NCBI GenBank assembly: GCA_964651045.1
Contig: CAZYVD010000063.1
Coordinates: 1 to 15,103 of the forward strand
Length of the DNA: 15,103 nucleotides
Source: CAZYVD01 sp964651045
Lineage (GTDB): Bacteria > Zhuqueibacterota > QNDG01 > DSAB01
Direction of reading: 5' to 3'
Numbering within the stretch: the first letter of the stretch is position 1; the number at the start of each line of letters is the position of its first letter. Both the position numbers and the translations under genes were made by a program. This document shows positions 1 to 8,066 of this stretch, piece by piece. Below the pieces are notes generated by a model. That model did no database searches. It was not told the DNA's origin and worked only from the letters and a program-made list of their open reading frames with translations.

Positions 1-235
1 TCTTACCATATCGATACAGATCATTAGCTCTTCGGCCAAATGAAAACTCTCGACCTTCTCGGTGTTGATTATTTGGGGACTTAATACCTTCATTTGCCCC
101 TTCTGCCTGATACCTCCCTACTCCTTGCTTCACTCGATTCCCTACCTCCTCAAGCGCAGGTTCGGTGATGGCCTGCTGGTTATGCTTTGACCATGTCGGA
201 CTTCAGCCGGCAAGAAACATAAAGTCTCGCCTGGC
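1..235 (-). other. Candidate structured RNA or group II intron-like 5' segment, running off the left edge
   Basis: This stretch is richer in G and C than the AT-rich DNA to its right and does not look like a normal gene. Read on the minus strand it starts with a bulged hairpin (206-235; arms GCC-A-GGC-GAGAC and GTTTC-TT-GCC-GGC) and continues with purine-rich blocks such as GAGGAGGTAGGG and GGAGTAGGGAGG. This mix of short helices and purine-rich linkers resembles the 5' domain I region of bacterial group II introns, but the expected GUGYG boundary is not visible; the nearest sequence is ATGAG at about 240-244. A promoter at 320-348 points into it. A minus-strand frame is open from about position 210 to the edge, but its product is not recognisable. 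Alternatives are the edge of another mobile element or an unrelated structured RNA. Identity is inferred, not shown. Confidence 0.3.
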
Positions 236-319
236 AGTCTCATTATAAATTCTCTCTCTATTTTATGACTAATGGATTTGACATTGATCAATTTATGGAA
301 CGAATCTTTAACTTTAACA

Positions 320-348
320 AATATAACACTCAAGTACAACAAAGTCAA
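320..348 (-). promoter_or_regulatory. Sigma-70-like promoter reading leftward
   Basis: On the minus strand TTGACT (343-348) is followed after exactly 17 bases by TATATT (320-325). Both hexamers are close to the sigma-70 consensus. They are the same two hexamers with the same spacing as in the promoter ahead of the tRNA-Ser/gltX operon at the other end of the window. Transcription would start near 313 and run left across about 75 bases of AT-rich leader into the structured sequence at 1-235. The promoter call rests on sequence match only. Confidence 0.6.
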
Positions 349-464
349 GATACTGTGATCAATTCCAAAACAAAGATGGATAAATACTTTACTCTTTAAA
401 GTTAATCATCATAAGATTTCTTCATTACGATTGATAAATAAAAACAAAATTTAATATCAATATT

Positions 465-480
465 TGGTTTAATTTTTGCA
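465..480 (+). promoter_or_regulatory. Possible sigma-54 (-24/-12) promoter for the pilin gene
   Basis: TGG (465-467) and TTGCA (476-480) are placed so that the invariant GG and GC are ten bases apart, as required for sigma-54 promoters (TGGCAC-N5-TTGCA). The CAC part of the -24 element is TTT here. A start near 491 would give a leader of about 60 bases before the pilin ATG. Sigma-54 control by PilS/PilR-type regulators is known for major pilin genes of several bacteria. A chance match in AT-rich DNA is possible. Confidence 0.4.
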
Positions 481-550
481 TATAGAAAAAAAATAAATAG
501 AAAGCCAGTAAAAGGTGATTGATATTTCTTTTTGAAAAAGAGATTAAAAA

Positions 551-922
551 ATGCAATTTTTTAAGATTAACTTCAGAAAAAGTTTAAATATAATCTTACC
601 AGAGAGAGGAATCACCCTCGTTGAACTCGTCATAACATTAATAATAGTCGGAATTCTTGCAACTGCTGCAATGATGCGCTACATAGACCTCTCCCATGCT
701 GCAAATGCTGCTGCATGTAAGACAAATCAGAGTTCACTTGAGACCGCCCAAACAATGTATTTTATTGAAAAAATGCAGGAAGGAAATGGTCACTATGCTA
801 CCTCTCTCCAAGAACTCAAACCCTATCTTAAAGAAGAAATCATCCCTCAATGTCCCAGTGGCGGCAATTATGAACTGCTCGACAATGGTAAGGTGCGGTG
901 TAGTATATCGAGCCATAATTAG
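551..922 (+). CDS. Type IV pilin-like prepilin with N-terminal methylation motif
   Basis: This 123-residue protein carries a class III (prepilin) signal. A 20-residue leader ends in Arg-Gly, and cleavage after Gly20 would expose ITLVELV followed by a hydrophobic helix (about residues 21-41). Glu25 is the conserved Glu+5 of the mature pilin, and Ile replaces the usual Phe at +1. Such proteins are processed by the PilD-type peptidase and assembled into type IV pili or type II secretion pseudopili. The globular part has Cys56, Cys101 and Cys117, and a C-terminal CPSGGNY...GKVRCS pattern seen in small pilins and pseudopilins, where the last two cysteines may form a disulfide. No other pilus gene is nearby, so it is an isolated minor pilin or pseudopilin. 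It ends 13 bases from the stop of the convergent phosphatase gene. The ribosome site is weak (AAGAGA), but the leader fits this start. Confidence 0.85.
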   Translation: MQFFKINFRKSLNIILPERGITLVELVITLIIVGILATAAMMRYIDLSHAANAAACKTNQSSLETAQTMYFIEKMQEGNGHYATSLQELKPYLKEEIIPQCPSGGNYELLDNGKVRCSISSHN

Positions 923-935
923 CCCCTCTTACGAT

Positions 936-2660
936 TCACCTTACCCTTAATATTATTATAGTTATATCATCTGCCTGCGGCATAGATCCGCTGTATTTCC
1001 TGACATCACCTATTATTTTTTCCATTAATTCTTTTGAAGATAAATCCAACGATTTTTTTATAATCGACTTCAACCGCTCCTCGCCAAACTCCTCGCTTTT
1101 TTCATTCATCGCCTCTGTAATACCATCAGTAAACATAACAATTGAGTCGCCAGAATCAAGAGATATAGTCTCGGTTTCAAATATCTGATCCGGCATCATT
1201 CCGAGAATGAGTCCTCCTGTCATTAACTCCTCTATCTTTCCATTTCTATTTATCTTAAATGGTGGATTATGACCTGCATTGCAATAGGTAAACTTATTCT
1301 CTTTTGTGTTCAGTTCACCATAAAAAAATGTTATAAACTTATCGAGGTCAGTATTCTCAAAAATCAGATTGTTGATCTTTGCAACCATCTCACCCACACC
1401 CACACCTGTTGAAATCAAAACATGGAGGCTTGCCTGAAGGTTCGACATCAATAGAGCCGCTCCTGCCCCCTTTCCAGATACGTCTGCTATAGCAATGCCA
1501 TAGCGATCCTCTTCTATCTTTATTACATCAAAATAGTCGCCCCCGACCTGACGGCTCGGAATGTTTGTAGCTGCTATATCATGACCCTCCAGATCAGGAA
1601 GTTTAGAAGGAAGAAGGCCCTGCTGAATATTTCGAGCAAGATTCAACTCCTCTTCCATCCTCTGTTTCTCTAAGGCTTCTTCGAATAATCTTGCATTCTC
1701 GAGGGAAGACATTGCCTGATTCCCAAGAGTCGTTAAAAACTCTCGATCGGCATCGCTGAATCCTCCACCTGAAATCTTAGAACCCAATGCAAGAACTCCC
1801 TTTGTCTCATCCTGAATTCTCATCGGCACAAGAACATTTATTCCCATCTCCCTGTACTGTTGAAACCTTTCCGTTTCATTCAGATTTAAAAATTCGGATA
1901 TCTCACAGAGTTCTGAAGAGTGACTTATTTCTGATGTGATGCCCTTTGAAACCAGAACTTCCATCCTCTCTTCCCTCTTAACAAACACGACACACTTGTT
2001 CACCATCAACTCACCCATAACAGCAAAACTCAGAAGGCTGCCAATCTTTTCCCTATCGAGTGTCATGTTCAATTCGCGACTGATGTCAAATATCGTATTG
2101 AGCTGCTGAATGTTTCTGTCAAGATCTCTGTTTATGCTCCTTATCTCCTCAACCATCAGACCATTGGCCACAGCAGATGCTGCAATATTTGAAAGGGAAT
2201 TTAAAAATTCAACTTCCCTTTCAAGATATGGCTGCTGGCCGATCTTGTCTCCAAAACCAACAATCCCTATTATGCCCTGTGATGATATCAATGGTATCAG
2301 AATCTTTATTCCGAACTCTTTAAAAAATTCAACCCACTCATGCTGCTCACCCATTTCATTTATCATGACAAGTTGGTTTGGTGGGTCTATTATATTAAGC
2401 GTCTTTCCCTGAAGTGTGCGTGGAACTCCCTTGGATGCCTCGAGGATGAAATCGCCCTTGGGTTTCTTTTTGATCAATACTACACCCTTGCTTATCAGCA
2501 TCTGACCCATTGGAATTCGGAGTATATTATCAAGAATTGAATTTATGCTGAGGGATGATGTTAACGAACGGCTTATCTCGAAAAGTGCTGTTAATTCCAG
2601 AAGACGTTGATCGAGCTGTGAATCTGCTTTATATTCTTTATCGTTGAGAGAATTGTTCAT
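936..2660 (-). CDS. GAF-GAF-PP2C (SpoIIE/RsbU-type) serine phosphatase, cytoplasmic
   Basis: This 574-residue soluble protein has two GAF-type sensor domains (about 21-165 and 186-323), a coiled-coil linker (about 320-347) with the ARNIQQGLLP signature, and a C-terminal PPM/PP2C phosphatase domain of the SpoIIE/RsbU class (about 355-574). Metal-binding acidic residues are visible: Asp375 and Asp378 in GGDYFD, Asp393 in ADVSGKG, Asp512 in TDGITEA and Asp564/Asp565 near the C-terminus. Proteins of this class remove phosphate from a phosphorylated STAS anti-anti-sigma factor, so the substrate is probably the STAS protein encoded two genes upstream. The GAF domains probably bind a small ligand or partner; which one cannot be read from the sequence. 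It is the last gene of the cluster, starting 6 bases after the kinase gene, and no transmembrane segments are seen. The ribosome site is poor (TAGATAA), which suggests translational coupling. Confidence 0.9.
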   Translation of the reverse strand: MNNSLNDKEYKADSQLDQRLLELTALFEISRSLTSSLSINSILDNILRIPMGQMLISKGVVLIKKKPKGDFILEASKGVPRTLQGKTLNIIDPPNQLVMINEMGEQHEWVEFFKEFGIKILIPLISSQGIIGIVGFGDKIGQQPYLEREVEFLNSLSNIAASAVANGLMVEEIRSINRDLDRNIQQLNTIFDISRELNMTLDREKIGSLLSFAVMGELMVNKCVVFVKREERMEVLVSKGITSEISHSSELCEISEFLNLNETERFQQYREMGINVLVPMRIQDETKGVLALGSKISGGGFSDADREFLTTLGNQAMSSLENARLFEEALEKQRMEEELNLARNIQQGLLPSKLPDLEGHDIAATNIPSRQVGGDYFDVIKIEEDRYGIAIADVSGKGAGAALLMSNLQASLHVLISTGVGVGEMVAKINNLIFENTDLDKFITFFYGELNTKENKFTYCNAGHNPPFKINRNGKIEELMTGGLILGMMPDQIFETETISLDSGDSIVMFTDGITEAMNEKSEEFGEERLKSIIKKSLDLSSKELMEKIIGDVRKYSGSMPQADDITIIILRVR

Positions 2661-2666
2661 TGTTAT

Positions 2667-3125
2667 CTATTTATTTTTCTTTAATTTCTCATCTTTTTTT
2701 AAAAAATATTTAACCATCCTGACTTCATTCCTTTTACCCGGTATTGTGCGATAATCTACTTCATCCATTAATGTTTTCATTAAATAAATACCCAGACCTC
2801 CAACCCTCAGTTCAGCCAAATACTTTTTCATGTCCGGCATCTTAATCTTATCCACATCTATACTTCTTCCCTGATCGGCAACGATTATTGTAAATTTATC
2901 GTAATCAATCTTTATTACGATGTCTATATCCTTACCCTCATCATTCCTATATGCATGTTCAATGACATTTGTACATGCCTCATCCACTGCCAGCTCAATT
3001 TTATTTATATCATCTTTATCGAACCCAACCTTTTTTGCCAAACCAGATACAAAATTGCGGATTAGCTCAAGATTATCGGTTCTGCTTGGTATCTTCAAGC
3101 GATAACTTTTTGTCTTGTTATCCAT
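2667..3125 (-). CDS. rsbW: RsbW-type anti-sigma factor / serine-protein kinase (GHKL ATPase)
   Basis: This 152-residue single-domain ATPase belongs to the RsbW/SpoIIAB branch of the GHKL fold. The N-box is intact (ELAVDEACTNVIEHAY, residues 44-59, with Glu49 and Asn53), as are the G1 box (ADQGRS, Asp84 and Gly86) and the G2 box (GGLGIYL, from residue 109). These bind Mg-ATP. Family members phosphorylate a STAS protein on serine and, when that partner is phosphorylated, are free to bind and block a sigma factor or another target. The gene lies between its likely substrate (STAS, 14 bases upstream) and a phosphatase (6 bases downstream). No sigma factor is encoded nearby, so the target is unlinked or is not a sigma factor. 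The C-terminus is very rich in lysine. Confidence 0.9.
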   Translation of the reverse strand: MDNKTKSYRLKIPSRTDNLELIRNFVSGLAKKVGFDKDDINKIELAVDEACTNVIEHAYRNDEGKDIDIVIKIDYDKFTIIVADQGRSIDVDKIKMPDMKKYLAELRVGGLGIYLMKTLMDEVDYRTIPGKRNEVRMVKYFLKKDEKLKKNK

Positions 3126-3139
3126 AAATTCTGCCTTAT

Positions 3140-3490
3140 TTAGGATTTTGAATATTTACTGACAGCTTCTTCTTCCTTATGGAATATCTCATAAAGAACT
3201 GTAAAACCCAGAAGATCAAACACGCGAAATACTTTCTCGCTGGGTTCAGCTATCTTAATATCACCCTTCTTGTTCCTTATATCCTCAATAAAACCCATGA
3301 ACACACCCAGTCCTGCGCTGCTGATATAACTTAGCTCCGAAAGGTTTACTACAATCTTCACTCTGTTTTCATCTACCAACTCCTGAAGAGTCTTCTCAAA
3401 TTCGGGTGCTGTGTGTGCATCCAGATATCCTTTCAGATATACTATGGATACGTTATTTACATCTTTTCGTTTCACATGAAATTGGCTCAT
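3140..3490 (-). CDS. rsbV: STAS-domain anti-anti-sigma factor (RsbV/SpoIIAA type)
   Basis: This 116-residue protein is a single STAS domain. The conserved loop reads YISSAGLG (residues 55-62). By alignment with RsbV (YMDSTGLG) the phosphorylated residue should be Ser58, and the usual Asp just before it is Ser57, a substitution common in Gram-negative STAS proteins. In the unphosphorylated form such proteins bind the RsbW-type kinase and release its target; kinase phosphorylation breaks this, and RsbU-type phosphatases restore it. The start is supported by an AGGAG ribosome site (3499-3503) eight bases upstream, the clearest in the cluster. The gene stands between the two membrane phosphatase genes and the kinase gene, as expected for the shared substrate. 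Confidence 0.92.
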   Translation of the reverse strand: MSQFHVKRKDVNNVSIVYLKGYLDAHTAPEFEKTLQELVDENRVKIVVNLSELSYISSAGLGVFMGFIEDIRNKKGDIKIAEPSEKVFRVFDLLGFTVLYEIFHKEEEAVSKYSKS

Positions 3491-3519
3491 AGATACATCT
3501 CCTGTTATTTTACAAACCT

Positions 3520-5589
3520 CTATTTGATTACCTTGAAGGTTAAAAATGTCACATCATCATGTCTGGAGACTCCTCTTGTATATCTGCTGAGACGTGCTGT
3601 TATCTTTTTAATAATTGATTTAGGATTCTCTCCATAGAGATCAATCAGGACCTTCTCAAGCTTTGACTCACCAAACTCGTCACCTTCACTATTTCTCGCC
3701 TCGATCAATCCATCTGTATAGAAAAAGACCGTATCATTTTTCTTAAGCTGTATCATCTTCTGCCGCAGAGATGAGTTTAAAAACTTATTCGATACTAAGC
3801 CGAGTCCTATCCCATCGGTCTCGATCCATTCTATTCTATCATCCCTTATCAGTGCAACTGGAGGATGTCCAGCACGAACTATATGTACCTTACGTTTTAA
3901 TGGATATAAAATTGCATATACCATGGTTACAAATGTATCGGGCTCAAAATGATTTTTCGCAAACCCATTTATTTCCATCAATATCTTCTTGGGTGATGAA
4001 AAATGGGGTGCAAGAGCCTGAATCACACCCTTTAGTTCTGCCATATAAAAGGCAGCGGATGCTCCCTTTCCCGAAACATCTCCAATTACAATATCCAGCC
4101 TGTCATCATCTACCTTGATTAAATCATAAAAATCTCCACCAATTTCATTTGCGGTCATACAATATGCACCAAGCTCCACACCCTCTACTTCTGGCATCTG
4201 TCTTGGAAGAATCCGCATCTGAGCATCGTGGGCCATCTGGAGTTCTTCTCTGTATACTTTCTGTTCGATTGTTGTCTGGAAAAGGTTCGAGTTCTCGAGT
4301 GCAACCGATACCTGATCTGCAAATGATTGAAAAAGCGGACGGCTGTCTTCAGTAAAACCAAACATCTCTTTTTTTATGGCACAAAGTATTCCAAGCTCTT
4401 TGTTTTTAAACCTCATCATTGTTGCTAAAAGCGAACCTGCCTTATGACGCCATCTTCTGAAGTCCCTTGTCTCCCTTTTCTTTGGAAGATTATTGATAAG
4501 AACCGGTCCCTTTTCATCTTTGACCAGTTTGTAGATCTGTTTTCTCACACTCTCTGGTATCTTCTCGATCTCATTCACACTAATACCGTGAGCCCCCTCC
4601 AGCTTATAGGTTGAATTATTCTTCAATTCGATCCATGTAAAATCTGCATTCACAACCTTCCTGGAAAGCTCGACCGATTTTCCGATCAACTCGCCTTTCT
4701 CAAAAACAGATCCAATGGTCGAACTTAGAGTCTGAAGAGATCTTATCTCGTTCAGTCTTCGATCCAGTATACCTGCGGATGGGAGTAGAAGAAGTATGCC
4801 GAGAAGCGCCATGCCAGAATATATTAGATAAAAAATAGATAAAGAGTGGAAAAACTGCCCAACAATTGTGCTCATTTCTGCGACACTTCCTGGAGTCTGA
4901 GTAGTCATATATTGGGCTGCAGGATATATCAGGGCAAAGAAAACAAAAAATCCAACCTTCTGCTTCTTATTTAGATAGTGAATCCATTTGCATCTAAATC
5001 CATTAATGAATGCCATTATAATAAAAAGATAAAAGAAAATATTTTTCATAAAAGAAAGGTCAAAAAATAATCCAAAATCACTCGAAACAGAGGGATAAGA
5101 ATCCCTGCCGAAGAGAATATATACAAAATGCAGAAAGAGAAATATCAATAAAAGCCTGAAATTTATCTCTGTCTTTTTACCCTGATTTATAAAGATTAGC
5201 TGTTTGAGCATTATAAGAGTCATGCAACCTAAAAAGGCTGCCCCTACCAGCACTGCAAACAGGACAATATCCTTCTCTGATATTTTAACATTTCCGCTCA
5301 GACCTGAAAATGATACTCTATTTGCCAGAGTTAAGATTGCAGTCAGCATCACAATTGAAAGACCAGAAAACACAAGTTTCTGGATAAATGTCCTGTTCCT
5401 GATCCATCGCGAACGGGATAACCCCCAGATGATCAAAATGAGAATCACAACAAATACTGATTCTCTGAACCGAGCAATATCCGCCAGGAACAGTTCAAAT
5501 TTCAAAAAATTCAAATCAGTAAGAGCGATTAATATAAACATAATTAAAGGTAGAAAAACCCCGAACAAATGGTATTTATTAATCTTCAT
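3520..5589 (-). CDS. Membrane-anchored GAF-PP2C (SpoIIE-type) serine phosphatase
   Basis: This 689-residue protein has an N-terminal membrane region with about eight hydrophobic segments (near residues 8-24, 44-58, 70-88, 106-131, 144-160, 182-200, 211-228 and 247-272). A GAF-like domain follows (about 285-435), then a short coiled coil with the AHDAQMRILP signature, and a PP2C/SpoIIE phosphatase domain (about 465-689). Catalytic metal ligands are present: Asp486 and Asp489 (GGDFYD), Asp504 (GDVSGKG), Asp626 (TDGLIEA) and Asp678/Asp679 (HDDVT). It probably dephosphorylates the STAS protein encoded 29 bases downstream, in response to a membrane or GAF signal that is not identifiable. The membrane part resembles generic multi-pass sensor regions, and I cannot name its ligand. 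A GAGG ribosome site lies about nine bases before the ATG, and the gene starts 11 bases after the previous phosphatase gene. Confidence 0.9.
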   Translation of the reverse strand: MKINKYHLFGVFLPLIMFILIALTDLNFLKFELFLADIARFRESVFVVILILIIWGLSRSRWIRNRTFIQKLVFSGLSIVMLTAILTLANRVSFSGLSGNVKISEKDIVLFAVLVGAAFLGCMTLIMLKQLIFINQGKKTEINFRLLLIFLFLHFVYILFGRDSYPSVSSDFGLFFDLSFMKNIFFYLFIIMAFINGFRCKWIHYLNKKQKVGFFVFFALIYPAAQYMTTQTPGSVAEMSTIVGQFFHSLSIFYLIYSGMALLGILLLLPSAGILDRRLNEIRSLQTLSSTIGSVFEKGELIGKSVELSRKVVNADFTWIELKNNSTYKLEGAHGISVNEIEKIPESVRKQIYKLVKDEKGPVLINNLPKKRETRDFRRWRHKAGSLLATMMRFKNKELGILCAIKKEMFGFTEDSRPLFQSFADQVSVALENSNLFQTTIEQKVYREELQMAHDAQMRILPRQMPEVEGVELGAYCMTANEIGGDFYDLIKVDDDRLDIVIGDVSGKGASAAFYMAELKGVIQALAPHFSSPKKILMEINGFAKNHFEPDTFVTMVYAILYPLKRKVHIVRAGHPPVALIRDDRIEWIETDGIGLGLVSNKFLNSSLRQKMIQLKKNDTVFFYTDGLIEARNSEGDEFGESKLEKVLIDLYGENPKSIIKKITARLSRYTRGVSRHDDVTFLTFKVIK

Positions 5590-5600
5590 CTCTGCTGCCT

Positions 5601-8048
5601 CTAAACTATTTTTACAACAACAGCAGTCATGTCGTCATGCTGCTGCATGTTGTTTGAAAATTGTTCAATACTGTTTCTTAAATTTTTTATAATCTCCTCT
5701 GCACTCAGCGATTCTGATGATTCGACCATATCCATCAAACGCTCCTCACCAAACTCTTCCTCTTCCCAATTCCTTGCCTCATTTAATCCATCAGTATAAA
5801 ATAAAAATAGATCTCCCTTTTTAAACTTAACACTCCTCTCCTCTATTGTATCCGAAAATATCTTTCCACTCTCCAGACCGATTGCGATCCCCCTTGGATT
5901 AATTTCCTCTGCAACCTCTTTACCACTACACTTAAATATCAGTGGATTATGGCCTGCCCTTGCAAATGTCAGCTGACCCCTCTTAAGGTCGAAGATACCG
6001 TATATCAGACTTATGAAAAATCCTCTCTCTGAATTTTCATAGAAAAGCTCATTCATGTTTATCAAAATATCCTTAGGGTTTGAAAGTTGCCGAACCTGAG
6101 CCTTTAAAAATCCCTTTGTCAGTGTCATATAAAATGCTGCTGAGATACCTTTGCCAGAGACATCCCCTATCACAATGCCAAGCCTATCATTATCTATTTC
6201 GAGAAAATCGTAATAGTCACCACCAACCTCTTTTGCAGGTATGCAGAGGGTTGCAATATCAAGACCATTGACCTCTGGTTTTTTTCTTGGCAGGAACGAA
6301 AGCTGCACATTTCTTGCTATTTCGAGTTCTCTCTGTATCCTTTCTCTCTCATATATCCTCTGCAGATAGTCTGGTACATAGGGAACAACCTCGTCAGATA
6401 TTTCTCTTCCCATTACTGCAAATAATCCCAGAATTATACTTAGCAAAAATATGCCGATCAATATGAATCCATGCAACGGAAAGACCCCGCTGTATAAAGA
6501 AGCAGCACCATAAAACAGCATTGGAACCCCCATAGCTCCAATGCAAACACTCAAAAACTCATATTTAATATATAGTAAAGTAAACAGCAGCCCCAGAATA
6601 CCACTGGCAACCATTTGGAGGCTGAGAGGTGTCAACTTCAATGATGGAAAGTTTACAAATGACCAGATAACAAAAACAATCATTAAAATAGGTATCGTAT
6701 GGTTGAACCTCTTTTTAAGAAGTGTGAGAAAAAAGAGGCAGTATGTAACAACGATCGGGATTGAACTCACAAGCGATCTGCTAAATCCATATAGACTCGG
6801 CCAGTTTGATGAGAAAAAGTTAAGGGTGGAGTCGTCTATCGGTACTGAACCATTGAAAAGTCTCACGAAGCAGAAGATCACAGTCGTAATAAAACCCATG
6901 ACCACAAAAGAGATTGCAGCTCCTCTCAGGAGTGAAATTCCAAAATCCGGAAACAGGAAATGCCTCATTTTTAATCGATCGATTACAGCCAACTTATCTG
7001 GCCAGACCTCTCTGTTGAGGGATTCTCCAAGAGAATAGATTATCCATACTGCCCCACCAATGAATGGAGCCACAAAAATAAAGGTAAGCACCGCAACCCA
7101 GATCATCTCTCCCGTGCTGGAGTAAATAGCAGTAAATTCTCTTATCGAATAACCAACCAGTGAGGCAATGCCCCAGGCAATTCCATTCTTTAAATCAATA
7201 CGATCAGAACGCAACCTCTTAATAAAATTTACAAGCACAAAAATTGCAAATATCATGAAAATGATAAGACTCGGCAGGCTCCTCCATTCTATTCGCCTGC
7301 TCTGGAGTGCATATCTATCGGGTATTGAGTAAAGGCGCTTGAATCTTACAATACTTCCATTCCATACGGTTATCCGGAACCTATCTATTCCTCCTGCTGT
7401 AAGTTCTTTTCTCCTCCAGTAAAAGTTCCTTTCTATACCCCGGCCAATTCTGTTTTCTTCACTCCTTTCAAAAAGCCAGGTACCTTCATATTTCCTTACG
7501 ATTCTATTGAAAAATTTCTCTGCAATTGTGCGGTCCTCTTCGGTTGTAGATAAACCGCCTCTTAATCCTGTTCTGCTGCTATCGCCAACCTCTATTTTTC
7601 TTCTTAATCCAATGGGTCTTCCATTTAGATCTAAAAGAACGAGCAAATTGCCCTGAATAATCTGAGCCGCTCTCCTTACCCTCACCTCTTCATCCCCACC
7701 CATCAAATTAATAGACCCTAAATTCAATGAACTCCACTTCACTTCCCAATAATATACAAAATTGTACTTTCTTATTACCTCGTTTACATGCAGTGGACCA
7801 AGGCTGCGATTAAAATAGTTCAACTGCTCTTTGTTATATTTTAAATCAACAAATGTTGAGTATCCTGAATGATCTATGCCAATTTCCTCAACAAAATCTG
7901 TTGCTATTCTAACAATCTCATCTTTGTCGCACTTCATGTTAACGGCAGCCTCGGGATAGATTTTTGGATAGAATAGAGCAAATACAACAACTCCTGCCAG
8001 AGCCGTAAGCAGCAGTATTAAATCACTTTTCTCAAATTTAAATTTCAT
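5601..8048 (-). CDS. Large membrane PP2C (SpoIIE-type) phosphatase with predicted periplasmic sensor region
   Basis: This 815-residue protein has one N-terminal membrane helix (about 9-27), a soluble, presumably periplasmic region of about 230 residues (28-257), roughly eight to nine further membrane segments (258-546), a coiled-coil linker (about 565-588, ARNVQLSFLP) and a C-terminal PP2C/SpoIIE phosphatase domain (about 592-815). Metal ligands are intact: Asp611 and Asp614 (GGDYYD), Asp629 (GDVSGKG), Asp753 (TDGLNEA) and Asp805/Asp806 (HDDMT). The soluble region looks like two related halves: each begins with a helix rich in Ala, Phe and Ile (about 44-57 and 174-186) and ends with a strand pair around Asn-Gly (LDLNGRPIGL near 140, VWNGSIVRF near 229), reminiscent of PepSY-like repeats. 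It probably acts on the downstream STAS protein in response to an envelope signal. No GAF domain is seen, unlike in its two paralogues. It starts 18 bases after the lipoprotein gene. Confidence 0.88.
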   Translation of the reverse strand: MKFKFEKSDLILLLTALAGVVVFALFYPKIYPEAAVNMKCDKDEIVRIATDFVEEIGIDHSGYSTFVDLKYNKEQLNYFNRSLGPLHVNEVIRKYNFVYYWEVKWSSLNLGSINLMGGDEEVRVRRAAQIIQGNLLVLLDLNGRPIGLRRKIEVGDSSRTGLRGGLSTTEEDRTIAEKFFNRIVRKYEGTWLFERSEENRIGRGIERNFYWRRKELTAGGIDRFRITVWNGSIVRFKRLYSIPDRYALQSRRIEWRSLPSLIIFMIFAIFVLVNFIKRLRSDRIDLKNGIAWGIASLVGYSIREFTAIYSSTGEMIWVAVLTFIFVAPFIGGAVWIIYSLGESLNREVWPDKLAVIDRLKMRHFLFPDFGISLLRGAAISFVVMGFITTVIFCFVRLFNGSVPIDDSTLNFFSSNWPSLYGFSRSLVSSIPIVVTYCLFFLTLLKKRFNHTIPILMIVFVIWSFVNFPSLKLTPLSLQMVASGILGLLFTLLYIKYEFLSVCIGAMGVPMLFYGAASLYSGVFPLHGFILIGIFLLSIILGLFAVMGREISDEVVPYVPDYLQRIYERERIQRELEIARNVQLSFLPRKKPEVNGLDIATLCIPAKEVGGDYYDFLEIDNDRLGIVIGDVSGKGISAAFYMTLTKGFLKAQVRQLSNPKDILINMNELFYENSERGFFISLIYGIFDLKRGQLTFARAGHNPLIFKCSGKEVAEEINPRGIAIGLESGKIFSDTIEERSVKFKKGDLFLFYTDGLNEARNWEEEEFGEERLMDMVESSESLSAEEIIKNLRNSIEQFSNNMQQHDDMTAVVVKIV

Positions 8049-8066
8049 CGAAAATCTATTTCCAAT

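Larger units (their letters stand above)
236..550. other. AT-rich intergenic region with divergent promoter candidates
   Basis: No gene is supported here. The region is strongly AT-rich and separates the leftward element at the edge from the rightward pilin gene. It contains a leftward sigma-70-like promoter (320-348) and a rightward sigma-54-like promoter (465-480), each listed separately. The palindrome TTGATCAA occurs at 284-291, inside the leader of the leftward transcript; its role is unknown. Confidence 0.6.

Noticed and set aside
142..348. Short minus-strand reading frame of 68 codons
   Set aside because: Its product matches nothing I know, it overlaps the promoter at 320-348, and the sequence looks like structured RNA more than coding DNA.
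5601..8048. CPBP-type protease domain within the membrane part of the 815-residue phosphatase
   Set aside because: The multi-pass region resembles such proteins in overall style, but the EExxxR and HxxxN motifs are absent.
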